Source: Bacteriovorax stolpii (GTDB taxonomy: Bacteria > Bdellovibrionota > UBA2428). Taken from it: 64,000 nt of DNA. The notes beneath the pieces were generated by a model that saw nothing but the letters and a program-made list of their open reading frames with translations, was not told the origin of the DNA and searched no databases. This document shows positions 17,090 through 25,157 of the stretch, one piece after another; the first letter of the stretch is position 1, and every line of letters starts with the position of its first letter. The DNA lies in assembly GCA_945881775.1 (NCBI GenBank), contig CAMCVE010000013.1:1-64000 (forward strand), in the 5' to 3' direction. The translations under genes were made by a program, and so were the position numbers.

Positions 17090-18109
17090 CTAAAATCGCA
17101 GGTGGTCGAGCGAAACAATCTCCGGTTCTAAGGACTTGTCAAAGTATTTCTTCAGCAGATCCCGCGTCGCCTCGGCAGCAGAATTGAAGCCCGCGATGAT
17201 ACTGCCGCCACCGTTTTCTTTACCGAGTAGATCGCCAGCCACATAGAAGCCCGGGACACTGGTTTCGTAATTGGGTCCCACGACGGCCTCGCCACGTTCG
17301 TTGGTCTCAGCGCCAGCTCCTCGCAGAAACTCGACGGGACTCACGCCGCCGAGTGCGTAAAGAATCGAATCGAAAATTTCTGGTTCAAATTCTGGCTCCG
17401 CAAAAACCACGCGTGCCTTGTCTGAGTGTTCCTCGACCGCTGTGACATTTGAGCCCAGGAGCGCACGGACCTTTCCGACGGCGATCAAGTCTTCAAGAAT
17501 CTTGCGGTTCAGAGGGTTGGCTTTAGAGAATTCAAGCTTGCGGTACGAAAGCGTAACCGCGTTGTCGCGGCTCAGAATATCGGCGTACTCGGCAGCCGAG
17601 TCGCCACCACCAACGACAAGTATCTTTTCGCCTTGAATCGGGCGCGAGTTGATCCCGAAAAGAATCTGAGGACCTCTGCGCAGGGAAGTCGGGATCGGAT
17701 AATCAGGCTGATTGGGTTTACCCATCTTGCCGATCGCCACAAGAACACATTTTGTCTCGAGATTTTTCTGAGAGGTTTTGACAATAAATCCACCGGATAA
17801 TTGCGGTGTGACGCTCCAAACCTCGGTGTTGAATTCGATCGGAATCTGATATTGGTCGATCACCGCGTCCATCAGCCCTAGATAAGATTCCCGGTCGCCA
17901 TCCTTCAAACAAAGGAGCCCAAAACAGATGGCTTCCTGGCCGGCATAACGCGCATCCACGCGCTTGCCGGGCTTATAATAAGTCCGCACCATCTGAGAAT
18001 GGGCGGGCCCTTTCTCGAGAACGAGGATCTTTGTGAGTTCCGCACGGCGAGCCTCGACCGCAGCCGAGATTCCCGACGGACCCGCACCGATAACGATAAG
18101 ATCGTACAT
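17090..18109 (-). CDS. YpdA-like FAD/NAD(P)-dependent oxidoreductase
   Basis: A 339-residue two-dinucleotide-binding-domain flavoprotein. The FAD-binding motif VIGAGPSGISA is at the N-terminus, the NAD(P)H motif VVGGGDSAAEYA in the middle, and the C-terminal FAD contact GFYVAGDLLG. There is no thioredoxin-reductase CxxC. That places it nearer YpdA/bacillithiol-disulfide reductase-like or ferredoxin-NADP reductase-like enzymes. Substrate is unknown. A TGC-TAGGAT element ends 8 nt before the ATG, and an upstream in-frame start was rejected for that reason. Confidence 0.75.
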   Translation of the reverse strand: MYDLIVIGAGPSGISAAVEARRAELTKILVLEKGPAHSQMVRTYYKPGKRVDARYAGQEAICFGLLCLKDGDRESYLGLMDAVIDQYQIPIEFNTEVWSVTPQLSGGFIVKTSQKNLETKCVLVAIGKMGKPNQPDYPIPTSLRRGPQILFGINSRPIQGEKILVVGGGDSAAEYADILSRDNAVTLSYRKLEFSKANPLNRKILEDLIAVGKVRALLGSNVTAVEEHSDKARVVFAEPEFEPEIFDSILYALGGVSPVEFLRGAGAETNERGEAVVGPNYETSVPGFYVAGDLLGKENGGGSIIAGFNSAAEATRDLLKKYFDKSLEPEIVSLDHLRF

Positions 18110-18117
18110 GAAGGTGG

Positions 18118-18126
18118 ATCCTAGCA
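18118..18126 (-). promoter_or_regulatory. Extended -10 element of the YpdA-like gene
   Basis: Minus-strand TGC-TAGGAT; the hexamer (18118-18123) ends 8 nt before the ATG at 18109. No Shine-Dalgarno sequence is present. Confidence 0.35.
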
Positions 18127-18163
18127 CTGCTCGGGGAATGCCGCCAAGCAGCTCTTAGGGGAC

Positions 18164-18192
18164 TTGATTTGGACCCACAAGAGCTCCATGCT
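18164..18192 (+). promoter_or_regulatory. Candidate promoter of the HDOD-like/argS/waaA operon
   Basis: TTGATT (18164-18169), 17-bp spacer, CATGCT (18187-18192), then 8 nt to the ATG at 18201. AGGGG lies 3 nt from the ATG, too close to act as a normal ribosome-binding site. Confidence 0.35.
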
Positions 18193-18200
18193 AGGGGCCC

Positions 18201-19151
18201 ATGAGCGTGCCAAGGACCCCAGTGTCGCTGCGACCCCGACGCCACCACACCCCCTTTGACAAAGGCGTCTACGAAGTAGGGCCGCTTCTAAGACCTCTGG
18301 GTGCGGCGGATGCGGTCTTTGAAATTGACGAAGATTTTAGAGTCTTCCGTGAGGAAAAAATCCGCTCGTTAACGACGCTACCAACTCGCTACGTCTGCGA
18401 AGCTCGACTCTCACCCGAGCAAAGATCTCGAGCCGTTCGCTTTTTTGTTGAGCGACTGCTCCATGATGAAGCGAGTTGCTTTGAATGGAGTCCCGGACGT
18501 CGAATCCTTCAGGCTCGACTTACTGGTGAAACACTTCGCTTTGACGAAGCCTGGAATCTCGTTGAATTCTCGACTTCAACTTCTGTCAGAACATCCGACG
18601 CCCTAGTTGCCCTTGCGCTACAAATTCCTGAAGATTTTTCGATCTGGACCTGCAACGAATCCGACGACTGGATGGCCTATGTGTCGGTGTGCCTGCCCAA
18701 TCATTGGGCTCCCGAAGAAAAAATTGGCCGCAATTTCTTTGCTGTGCACGAGCCCGTGGCTGAGTCGGCTCCCATGCTGAGGTCTTCAAGGCAACTGGTT
18801 CAGGGAATGATCCACCGAGGCCCTTTTGTGCGTTTCGCCTGGGGTGTCGCCACGGACACCCGCCTGAACCACCACCCCCTAGAGCCCGTCGGGAGACGTT
18901 TCGATCCCTCAAGGCCCGAGCTGTATGTTCGTGTCGAGCGCCAAACATTGCACGGCTTCCCAGAAGAGAATTTCAGTTTCTTCACAATTCGGAGCTCGTT
19001 TGAAAACGTCGCGGATCTCGCTCAAACCCCCGAACTAAAAGCCGCCTTAAAAAACGCACTCCTCTCCATGACACCTGCCTCGCTCGTCTACAAAGGCCTC
19101 TCCGAGTCACTTGATTCAATCCTCAATTGGCTCGATGATCTGTCTCCATGA
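18201..19151 (+). CDS. Heme-dependent oxidative N-demethylase-like protein (DUF3445)
   Basis: A 316-residue protein of the DUF3445/heme-dependent oxidative N-demethylase alpha-subunit family. Family marks are DFSIWTCNESDDWMAYVSVC, the block HWAPEEKIGRNFFAVHEPVA with its conserved His, and a C-terminal FFTIRSSF segment. In the characterised enzyme these proteins bind heme b and demethylate secondary amines with help from reductase subunits; no such partners are adjacent here. The stop overlaps the argS start by ATGA, so it heads the argS-GT9-waaA run. The reaction in this organism is inferred only from family. Confidence 0.72.
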   Translation: MSVPRTPVSLRPRRHHTPFDKGVYEVGPLLRPLGAADAVFEIDEDFRVFREEKIRSLTTLPTRYVCEARLSPEQRSRAVRFFVERLLHDEASCFEWSPGRRILQARLTGETLRFDEAWNLVEFSTSTSVRTSDALVALALQIPEDFSIWTCNESDDWMAYVSVCLPNHWAPEEKIGRNFFAVHEPVAESAPMLRSSRQLVQGMIHRGPFVRFAWGVATDTRLNHHPLEPVGRRFDPSRPELYVRVERQTLHGFPEENFSFFTIRSSFENVADLAQTPELKAALKNALLSMTPASLVYKGLSESLDSILNWLDDLSP

Positions 19152-20890
19152 GAGCGTCCATTGACCGTGTCCACGCGGCCATCAAAGCCCACCTCCAACT
19201 GAGCCTTGATGCCACGGATTGGGCTCCAACTCCCAACAAGCAGCTTGGCGATTTTGCCATTCCCTGTTTCAAGCTCGCCAAAGCGCTCGGGAAAGCGCCC
19301 CCACTCGTCGCCACCGAGCTCGCGACCGCTCTTTCGGCACCCCTTAAGGCGCAGGGATTCTCGGAAGTCCGCGCAGTTGGCCCCTACGTCAACGTGTTCC
19401 GCGAAGCGGCTTCACTCTACCAAGAGCTTCGCGATGAACTCAAAAACAACCCCACTCAGTTTGGAGGACGCGGCCTGGGCAAAGGGAAAACCGTCGTCAT
19501 TGACTTCTCATCGCCGAACGTCGCCAAAGAAATCGGCCTCCATCACCTGCGCTCGACTGCGATCGGCAACAGTCTCTCGCGTCTCTTCCGTCTTCAAGGT
19601 TTCAAGGTTGAGAACATCAACTATCTTGGCGACTGGGGAACGAGCTTCGGCAAACTCATCGAGGCCTTCAAGGCCGAAATTCCATTAATTGGAAGCGCAG
19701 CAGCCGTCGAGAAAAAGCTTCTCGCCGAAGGCCTCCCCTACATGCTTGATCTCTACGTGCGCTACAATCGCGCTGAAAAAGAGAACCCAGCCCTTTCTGA
19801 GGCCGCGAAGGCGGCCTTTCAGAAACTAGAAAGTGGCGACGCTGAATCTCGTAAAATCTGGCAACTCTTCCGCGATGCTTCGATTCGAGAGTTCAAACAG
19901 CTCTACGCTCGCCTCGGCGTGGACTTCGACCACTTCGACGGAGAGAGCCTTTACGAGACTCGTCTCAACGCCGCCGTTCAGGAAGTGACCGACAAAGTGG
20001 GCACGCGTATTTCTGAAGGGGCTCTTGTCTGCGAGCTTGTTGGCCACAAGGTGCCAATCCTGCTTCGCAAAGACGACGGAGCGTCGCTCTACATCACTCG
20101 CGATATCGTCGCGGCCGAAGATCGTTGGCAACGCTTCCACTTCGATCACTCGCTCTACGTGGTCGCCGTTCAGCAGAAGCTTCATTTCCAACAGCTGTTT
20201 GATCTTTTGCGAGCGCTCGGAAAACCTTTTGTGGATCGTTGCGAACATGTGAGTTTTGGCATGCTCAGCTTTGGATCAAAAACCATGAAGTCCCGCGAAG
20301 GAAACATGATTTTCCTTAAAGACGCTCTGGACGAAGGGAAGGCCAAAGCTCTGGAGATCATTCGGCAGAAAAATCCCGATCTCGCCGACGCTGACGACGT
20401 GGCGGAAATGATTGGAATGGGCGCCATCATTTTCTTCGATCTCTCGCAGAATCGCTCACACGATGTAAAGTTTGATTGGGACAGCGCACTTTCCTTTGAA
20501 GGCGACACATCTCCCTTCGTGCAATACACCCACGCACGCTGCACCTCGCTCCTCGAGAAGACGTCCTCGCACCGCAAGACGCTCACAAATGGCAGCGGTG
20601 AAGCTCCACCGGCGCTCCTCGCGCACGAAGCGGTCAGGGGACTTCTGCTCGCGTGGGACAGTTTCGATTTGGCGGCGGAGAAGGCCTACGTGCACAGAGA
20701 TCCCTCGCAGATCGCGAGCGTGACTCTCGATATCGCCAAGGCCTTCAACCAGCTCTATCACAAGGTCCGTTTCCTCGACACGAGTGACGCCGATGAGCTC
20801 GATCTGCTGATGGAGCTCACGCGTGGGACGAAGCACCTCCTCAAACACGGTCTTGCTCTGCTCGGCATCCGAGCACCCGAAAGAATGTGA
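19148..20890 (+). CDS. argS: Arginyl-tRNA synthetase
   Basis: Charges tRNA-Arg in the cytosol, 580 residues. The N-terminal additional domain, the catalytic Rossmann fold (SSPNVAKEIGLHHLRST and INYLGDWGTSFGKL) and the C-terminal anticodon-binding helices with FVQYTHARCTSLL are present. The KMSK region reads SKTMKSREGN. The class I HIGH segment is GLHH, whereas related enzymes have xxGH; the conserved Gly is replaced by His. It overlaps the upstream gene by ATGA and the downstream glycosyltransferase by GTGA, so all are translated together. No second argS lies in the window. Confidence 0.92.
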   Translation: MRASIDRVHAAIKAHLQLSLDATDWAPTPNKQLGDFAIPCFKLAKALGKAPPLVATELATALSAPLKAQGFSEVRAVGPYVNVFREAASLYQELRDELKNNPTQFGGRGLGKGKTVVIDFSSPNVAKEIGLHHLRSTAIGNSLSRLFRLQGFKVENINYLGDWGTSFGKLIEAFKAEIPLIGSAAAVEKKLLAEGLPYMLDLYVRYNRAEKENPALSEAAKAAFQKLESGDAESRKIWQLFRDASIREFKQLYARLGVDFDHFDGESLYETRLNAAVQEVTDKVGTRISEGALVCELVGHKVPILLRKDDGASLYITRDIVAAEDRWQRFHFDHSLYVVAVQQKLHFQQLFDLLRALGKPFVDRCEHVSFGMLSFGSKTMKSREGNMIFLKDALDEGKAKALEIIRQKNPDLADADDVAEMIGMGAIIFFDLSQNRSHDVKFDWDSALSFEGDTSPFVQYTHARCTSLLEKTSSHRKTLTNGSGEAPPALLAHEAVRGLLLAWDSFDLAAEKAYVHRDPSQIASVTLDIAKAFNQLYHKVRFLDTSDADELDLLMELTRGTKHLLKHGLALLGIRAPERM

Positions 20891-21981
20891 GCTCTCTGGT
20901 GAATCTTGTTCTTCGATTCTCAGCTCTGGGTGACGTCGTGCTCTGCTCGGCATTCACGCAGGCACTCGAAGGTGAAACTCTGTTTGTGACAAGTCCCTCT
21001 CTCAAACCCTTCATCGAGGAAAATTTTCCAGGTCGCATGAAGGTCTATGGTATCGAGCGTCCCAAAGGCGGGCCGATCGGATGGTTTTTTGCAGGTCTAC
21101 GTTTTTCCGAGTTTTTTCGCCTCTACGCGGCTCCGCGTATCGACGTGCTAAAAATCTGGGACCTGCACAACGTGTCCAAGTCCTTGTTCTTCTCATGGGG
21201 TCTCATCATGGGACTCGAGAGCACGCGTATTGTGGCGCGTATTCAAGTGCGCCGCACTCCCAAAGAACGCCTTCGCAGGTGGAGTCTTCTGATTTTCAAA
21301 AAAGATATTCTAGGACATCGCTCCAAAAGTGAGCTTCGTATTTTTGAAAGACACCTGGAGTTGCTCGAGACTGCGTCACAAGCTCGAGAACCTCGACTGG
21401 TCAGTCCCCATCGCCGCGAAGAGTTCCGCCCTGGAAGCCGCACTCTTCGCCTGCTCGTGGCACCCGATGCCCAGCATTGGAAAAAGATCTGGCCGGTGGA
21501 CTACTGGAAATCCCTGCTCGTGGCTCTTGCTAAACTCGAAACGCTCCACATCCACGTTACGCTCGTGGGCAACCGCAGCTGGATCGACGACGCCTGGATT
21601 CGTGACACGCTACTTCGTGAACACCCCCAGTTTTCGATCGAGAACCTTCAGACACGGACCTCGCTCCTAGAACTTGCCTCCATCGCAAGTGATCACCACC
21701 TGGCACTCACCAGCAATTCCGCCTGGCAACACATCTCCGAAGCTGTCGGCACCCCGACGCTGAGCCTTTCAGGACCGATTGTTTCCGAGTTCGGATTTTC
21801 GCCCTGGCTGAGTCAGTCGCGCGAGCTCTGTGTCGATCTCGGCTGCCGACCCTGCACCTTGCACGGCGACGGGATCTGCTACCGACTCTCCGAACACCAC
21901 GCTTGCATGAAACGCCTTACACCTCGTAGAGTTCTGCAGGAGATGTGGCAAATGCTAGGCTACGGGAGCGCACCGGGATGA
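20887..21981 (+). CDS. LPS heptosyltransferase-like glycosyltransferase (GT9)
   Basis: A 364-residue family 9 glycosyltransferase, probably adding a heptose or related sugar to the LPS core at the inner face of the cytoplasmic membrane. The N-terminal VLRFSALGDVVLCSAF is the family opening. The nucleotide-sugar site lies around LALTSNSAWQHISEAVGTPTLSLSG. A Cys-rich patch near the C-terminus (LGCRPCTLHGDGICY) matches the region found in GT9 proteins. The GTG start overlaps the argS stop, and the stop overlaps waaA. The adjacent waaA supports an LPS-core role; the exact sugar and acceptor are unknown. Confidence 0.8.
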   Translation: MSSLVNLVLRFSALGDVVLCSAFTQALEGETLFVTSPSLKPFIEENFPGRMKVYGIERPKGGPIGWFFAGLRFSEFFRLYAAPRIDVLKIWDLHNVSKSLFFSWGLIMGLESTRIVARIQVRRTPKERLRRWSLLIFKKDILGHRSKSELRIFERHLELLETASQAREPRLVSPHRREEFRPGSRTLRLLVAPDAQHWKKIWPVDYWKSLLVALAKLETLHIHVTLVGNRSWIDDAWIRDTLLREHPQFSIENLQTRTSLLELASIASDHHLALTSNSAWQHISEAVGTPTLSLSGPIVSEFGFSPWLSQSRELCVDLGCRPCTLHGDGICYRLSEHHACMKRLTPRRVLQEMWQMLGYGSAPG

Positions 21982-23252
21982 AACGTTGGATCGCCATGGC
22001 TTCGGAACTTGCGTTCAAAGGATTGCACGCTACGGAATCTCTCTTTGGGCTGCCGAAATCCGTGTCCGATCCTCTGCACTACCGCGAAACTTGGGACAGC
22101 GTCCTCAGCGGCCCTGCTCCATCTCCTACGCTTTGGATTCACGGGGCTTCGGTTGGCGAACTCGAAGACCTCGCGAATTTCTTTCTCGATCAGGCCTCTC
22201 TGGAAGCGGCGGGTTACTCGGTCGCGAGCTTGGTGGTCACCGCGAGCTCTCCGTCGGCAAAACCTTTCCTGGCGAAATTGCGTGAACGATTCCCACTCGC
22301 CTATGCCGGTGCGATTCCCTCTGAGAATCCCGACCAGATTCGCAATTTTCTCGAAAAGCTGAGACCTGAACTGCTTGTGCTGAGTCACTCCGATCTTTGG
22401 CCTAGCCTGATTCATTTGGCCCAAGAATTGGCGCTTCAAAAGGGTATTGTATGGATGCCCGCCAAACCGAGCTCTGCTGAAGGCCTTTTCGAGGCACTCA
22501 TCCGTCACGACAAACTCCGCGCCGTGGGTGTGCGCCGGGCCGAAGATCTCGAGACTCTACAAAAACGTCTGAGTGAATACACCACAACCCAGTTCGTGTG
22601 GGTCGGCAATCCTCGACTGGATCGCATCATCAACCGCATCAATGAACAGCGCACTCGCGATCACCATATCCTCGAAGAAAGTCGTGCTCGTCCTGACACA
22701 CTCAAATTGTCGTTGCTGATGGGATCCGCTTGGCCCGAAGATGCGACCGTGCTCGCTGAGACGATCGGGCACCTCACTTCATCCGAGCAAGAACGCATCC
22801 AAATTGTTGTCATCCCGCACGTGACCGATGAGATGCATGTCGTCGCCAGTATCCAGCATCTTCTGCCTAAGGCACGAATCCTTCGTCTTCAAGGTGTCTT
22901 GCTCGAAGCCTATCAAGACTTTGATTTGGCTTTTGTGGGCGGAGGATTCCGCACGGGCTTGCACAGTGTCCTGGAGCCCGCACTCTGGGGACTCCCAATT
23001 TTCTGTGGACCGCAGCTTAGAAAGCAACCGGAAGCACAGGAACTTGAAGATCAAGGAGTCCTAAAAACCGTCGTGTCGACCGAAGAACTCGCTCTAACGC
23101 TTCGCCACTACCTCGACAGCCCTGAAACTCTTGAAACCTTGCGGACTAAATCCCAGGCTATTGCCGATCAGATGAAAGCTTCCACTGGGGCCTCAAAGCG
23201 CTTGTCACGTCTTGTAGGCGCGTCTAGTCTTGGGTCCGATGCCGGACAATAA
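21978..23252 (+). CDS. waaA: 3-deoxy-D-manno-octulosonic acid transferase
   Basis: Transfers Kdo from CMP-Kdo to lipid A precursor at the inner membrane (GT30). The 424-residue length fits. Visible motifs are WIHGASVGEL with the catalytic Glu, the VLSHSDLWPSL block, WVGNPRLDRI and, near the C-terminus, DLAFVGGGFRTGLHSVLEPALWGLPIFCGP. The usual N-terminal hydrophobic anchor is weak here. The ATG at 21978 overlaps the GT9 stop; an earlier in-frame ATG was rejected. Together with GT9 it forms the LPS inner-core part of the operon. Whether it adds one or two Kdo residues cannot be read. Confidence 0.85.
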   Translation: MKRWIAMASELAFKGLHATESLFGLPKSVSDPLHYRETWDSVLSGPAPSPTLWIHGASVGELEDLANFFLDQASLEAAGYSVASLVVTASSPSAKPFLAKLRERFPLAYAGAIPSENPDQIRNFLEKLRPELLVLSHSDLWPSLIHLAQELALQKGIVWMPAKPSSAEGLFEALIRHDKLRAVGVRRAEDLETLQKRLSEYTTTQFVWVGNPRLDRIINRINEQRTRDHHILEESRARPDTLKLSLLMGSAWPEDATVLAETIGHLTSSEQERIQIVVIPHVTDEMHVVASIQHLLPKARILRLQGVLLEAYQDFDLAFVGGGFRTGLHSVLEPALWGLPIFCGPQLRKQPEAQELEDQGVLKTVVSTEELALTLRHYLDSPETLETLRTKSQAIADQMKASTGASKRLSRLVGASSLGSDAGQ

Positions 23253-23310
23253 AGTACTTCCTTGTGGACGTCCCCTACCGGCTGCCTCGGCGCCCCCTAC
23301 TCTCCAGAAA

Positions 23311-23757
23311 ATGAACACCTACCGCGAGGAACTCAAACAGTTTCTCGCCACCGAAAACCTCAAGTTCACCGAACAGCGTTGGAACATTGCCAAGATCATT
23401 CTCCAGACCGGCGGACATCTCGACGCCCAAGAAATGGTCCGACGCGTGAAGAAGGCTCACCCCTCAATAGGAGCGGCAACCGTTTACCGTAATATCAAAG
23501 TGCTCTGCGATGCAGGCATCCTCGAGCCGACTCATCAGAGCATCGACGGTCGTGACGTTTATGAATTGCCCGACGAAGATCACCATGATCACATTCTCTG
23601 CATCGACTGCGGCGAAGTCTTCGAATTCAACAACGAAAAGATCGAGTCCCTTCAAGTCAAAGTGGCGAAAGATTTTGGATTCAACCTTACGGGGCATCGT
23701 CACATGATCCACGGGGCCTGCGACTACTTGCAAAAGAAGAAGTCTTCTCACCGTTAG
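23311..23757 (+). CDS. Fur-family metalloregulator
   Basis: Metal-responsive repressor of 148 residues. The winged-helix DNA-binding domain spans TEQRWNIAKIILQTGGHLDAQE to GAATVYRNIKVL. The dimer/metal domain shows EDHHDHILCIDCGEV (His cluster and CxxC zinc site). Only one CxxC is present; the C-terminal pair typical of some Fur proteins is missing. I chose the ATG at 23311, which begins MNTYREELKQ; an ATG at 23239 inside the waaA end would add 24 residues. It could be Fur, PerR or Zur; the sequence alone does not decide. Confidence 0.8.
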   Translation: MNTYREELKQFLATENLKFTEQRWNIAKIILQTGGHLDAQEMVRRVKKAHPSIGAATVYRNIKVLCDAGILEPTHQSIDGRDVYELPDEDHHDHILCIDCGEVFEFNNEKIESLQVKVAKDFGFNLTGHRHMIHGACDYLQKKKSSHR

Positions 23758-23872
23758 TCAGCAGCACCGGTATTCTCTCAAACTTTTTTCATTTTTCCTC
23801 TGAAAGTGTCCGTTTTTTGTCGTTCTTTGGACTGAGAACGCAAATGCAAGGTCCTCACATGCGCAACGTGTC

Positions 23873-23902
23873 TTGAAGCGCTCCTAGCTTTTCCCTCACA
23901 AT
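23873..23902 (+). promoter_or_regulatory. Candidate promoter of mltD
   Basis: TTGAAG (23873-23878), 18-bp spacer, CACAAT (23897-23902), 5 nt before the ATG at 23908. If the second ATG (23926) is used instead, GGGAG at 23910-23914 would serve as its ribosome-binding site. A small dyad CGTTCT/AGAACG (23821-23840) lies further upstream. Confidence 0.3.
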
Positions 23903-23907
23903 GTAAG

Positions 23908-25146
23908 ATGGGAGACTCTAATGTGATGCAGCGATCGGTCGTGCAAAGTTTTTCGGTTATTGTTCTACTCGCAGGATGTGCGACCCAAAAGGTCGTGACC
24001 ACCTCCATTGGTGAGCCGTCGCCCGATTACCGTGCTCCCTCACAAGTTGCGAGCAACGTCGATCCAAGCATCGACCAAGAAATTCTTAGCGTCGACGATG
24101 GTCTGGAACACAATGGCGTTCGAGCTCTGCCCAAAGTTCCCATCGAGATCAATCACAAAGTCCAAGAGTGGCTCCGTTACTTCAGCAAGGACAAGTCTCG
24201 CTTCCAGCGTTACATGGATCGCGGCGAAGTCTACCGCCCCCTCATTGAAAATGTCCTTCGTAAGAGTGGCGTACCAACAGAATTCTACTACTTGGCCATG
24301 ATCGAAAGCGGCTTCATGGTGCACGCCTCTTCGCACGCAAGCGCTGTTGGTATCTGGCAGTTCATTCCGGGCACGGCACATCGTTTTGGCCTTAAGAAGA
24401 CTTCTGACCTCGATGAGAGGCGCGATGTTGTGCGGGCAACAGCCGCTGCGGCAGTCTATCTCAAGAACCTCCACGCCGCGTTTCAGTCGTGGTACCTCGC
24501 AATGGCGGGCTACAATGCGGGCGAAGGTCGGATTCTTAGGACTGTCGTCAACGGAGGCTCGCGTGATTTCTGGGAACTCGTCGAGCGCAAAGCTCTGCCG
24601 GCCGAAACGCGCGACTACGTCCCCAAATTTCTTGCGGCACTCCTGATTGGTCGCAATCCAGAAAAGTTCGGCTTCCGTCGTCCCCGTGCCGAAGCTTTCC
24701 CAAGCGTTGAAGCGGCTCTGGTTCCACCGCGTGTGCCTCTGCATGAAATCGCACGCCACTCAGGCGTTTCTCTCGCCACACTGAAGCTTCTCAACCCCCA
24801 CCTCATCCGCGGTCGCAGCCCGAACCAGTCCTCGGCGTACGCCATTTGGGTTCCCAAAGGACACGCTCTCCAGACGGTCGATGCCCGTCAGAAAATGGAA
24901 GCCTCTCCCACGATGACCGTGCGAGCTCCGTCGGCTAGATCCTTTGCTAAAGCTCGCGAGCCGAACTTCCACCGCGTGAAGCGTGGCGAAACACTGGGCT
25001 CTATCTCGGCACGCTACAAAACCAATGTCGCCGCTCTACGGCGCATCAATCGTCTGCGCGGAACAAAAGTTTGGGTCGGACAACGTCTTCGACTGGCTGA
25101 CAACGGTCGCAGTCATCCAAGTTCTCGCGACGCCTACCTAAGGTAA
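23908..25146 (+). CDS. mltD: MltD-like membrane-bound lytic transglycosylase
   Basis: Lipoprotein that cleaves peptidoglycan glycan strands with 1,6-anhydro product formation, 412 residues. The leader ends VLLAGC (Cys24). The SLT domain has MIESGF with catalytic Glu133, then SAVGIWQFIPGTA and AMAGYNAGEGR. A degenerate LysM lies near residues 275-300, and a good LysM near the C-terminus (FHRVKRGETLGSISARYK). The second ATG (23926) would give a cleaner leader without the Asp at residue 3 and has a better ribosome-binding site; both starts are possible. The 3' end faces the convergent corC-like gene with an 11-bp gap. Confidence 0.85.
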   Translation: MGDSNVMQRSVVQSFSVIVLLAGCATQKVVTTSIGEPSPDYRAPSQVASNVDPSIDQEILSVDDGLEHNGVRALPKVPIEINHKVQEWLRYFSKDKSRFQRYMDRGEVYRPLIENVLRKSGVPTEFYYLAMIESGFMVHASSHASAVGIWQFIPGTAHRFGLKKTSDLDERRDVVRATAAAAVYLKNLHAAFQSWYLAMAGYNAGEGRILRTVVNGGSRDFWELVERKALPAETRDYVPKFLAALLIGRNPEKFGFRRPRAEAFPSVEAALVPPRVPLHEIARHSGVSLATLKLLNPHLIRGRSPNQSSAYAIWVPKGHALQTVDARQKMEASPTMTVRAPSARSFAKAREPNFHRVKRGETLGSISARYKTNVAALRRINRLRGTKVWVGQRLRLADNGRSHPSSRDAYLR

Positions 25147-25157
25147 ACCAAAAAGGC

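Noticed and set aside
23821-23840. CGTTCT/AGAACG hairpin after fur as a terminator
   Set aside because: Neither strand has a T-run directly after the stem.
24040-24759. 239-codon minus-strand frame inside mltD
   Set aside because: Antisense shadow of a gene with intact catalytic motifs.
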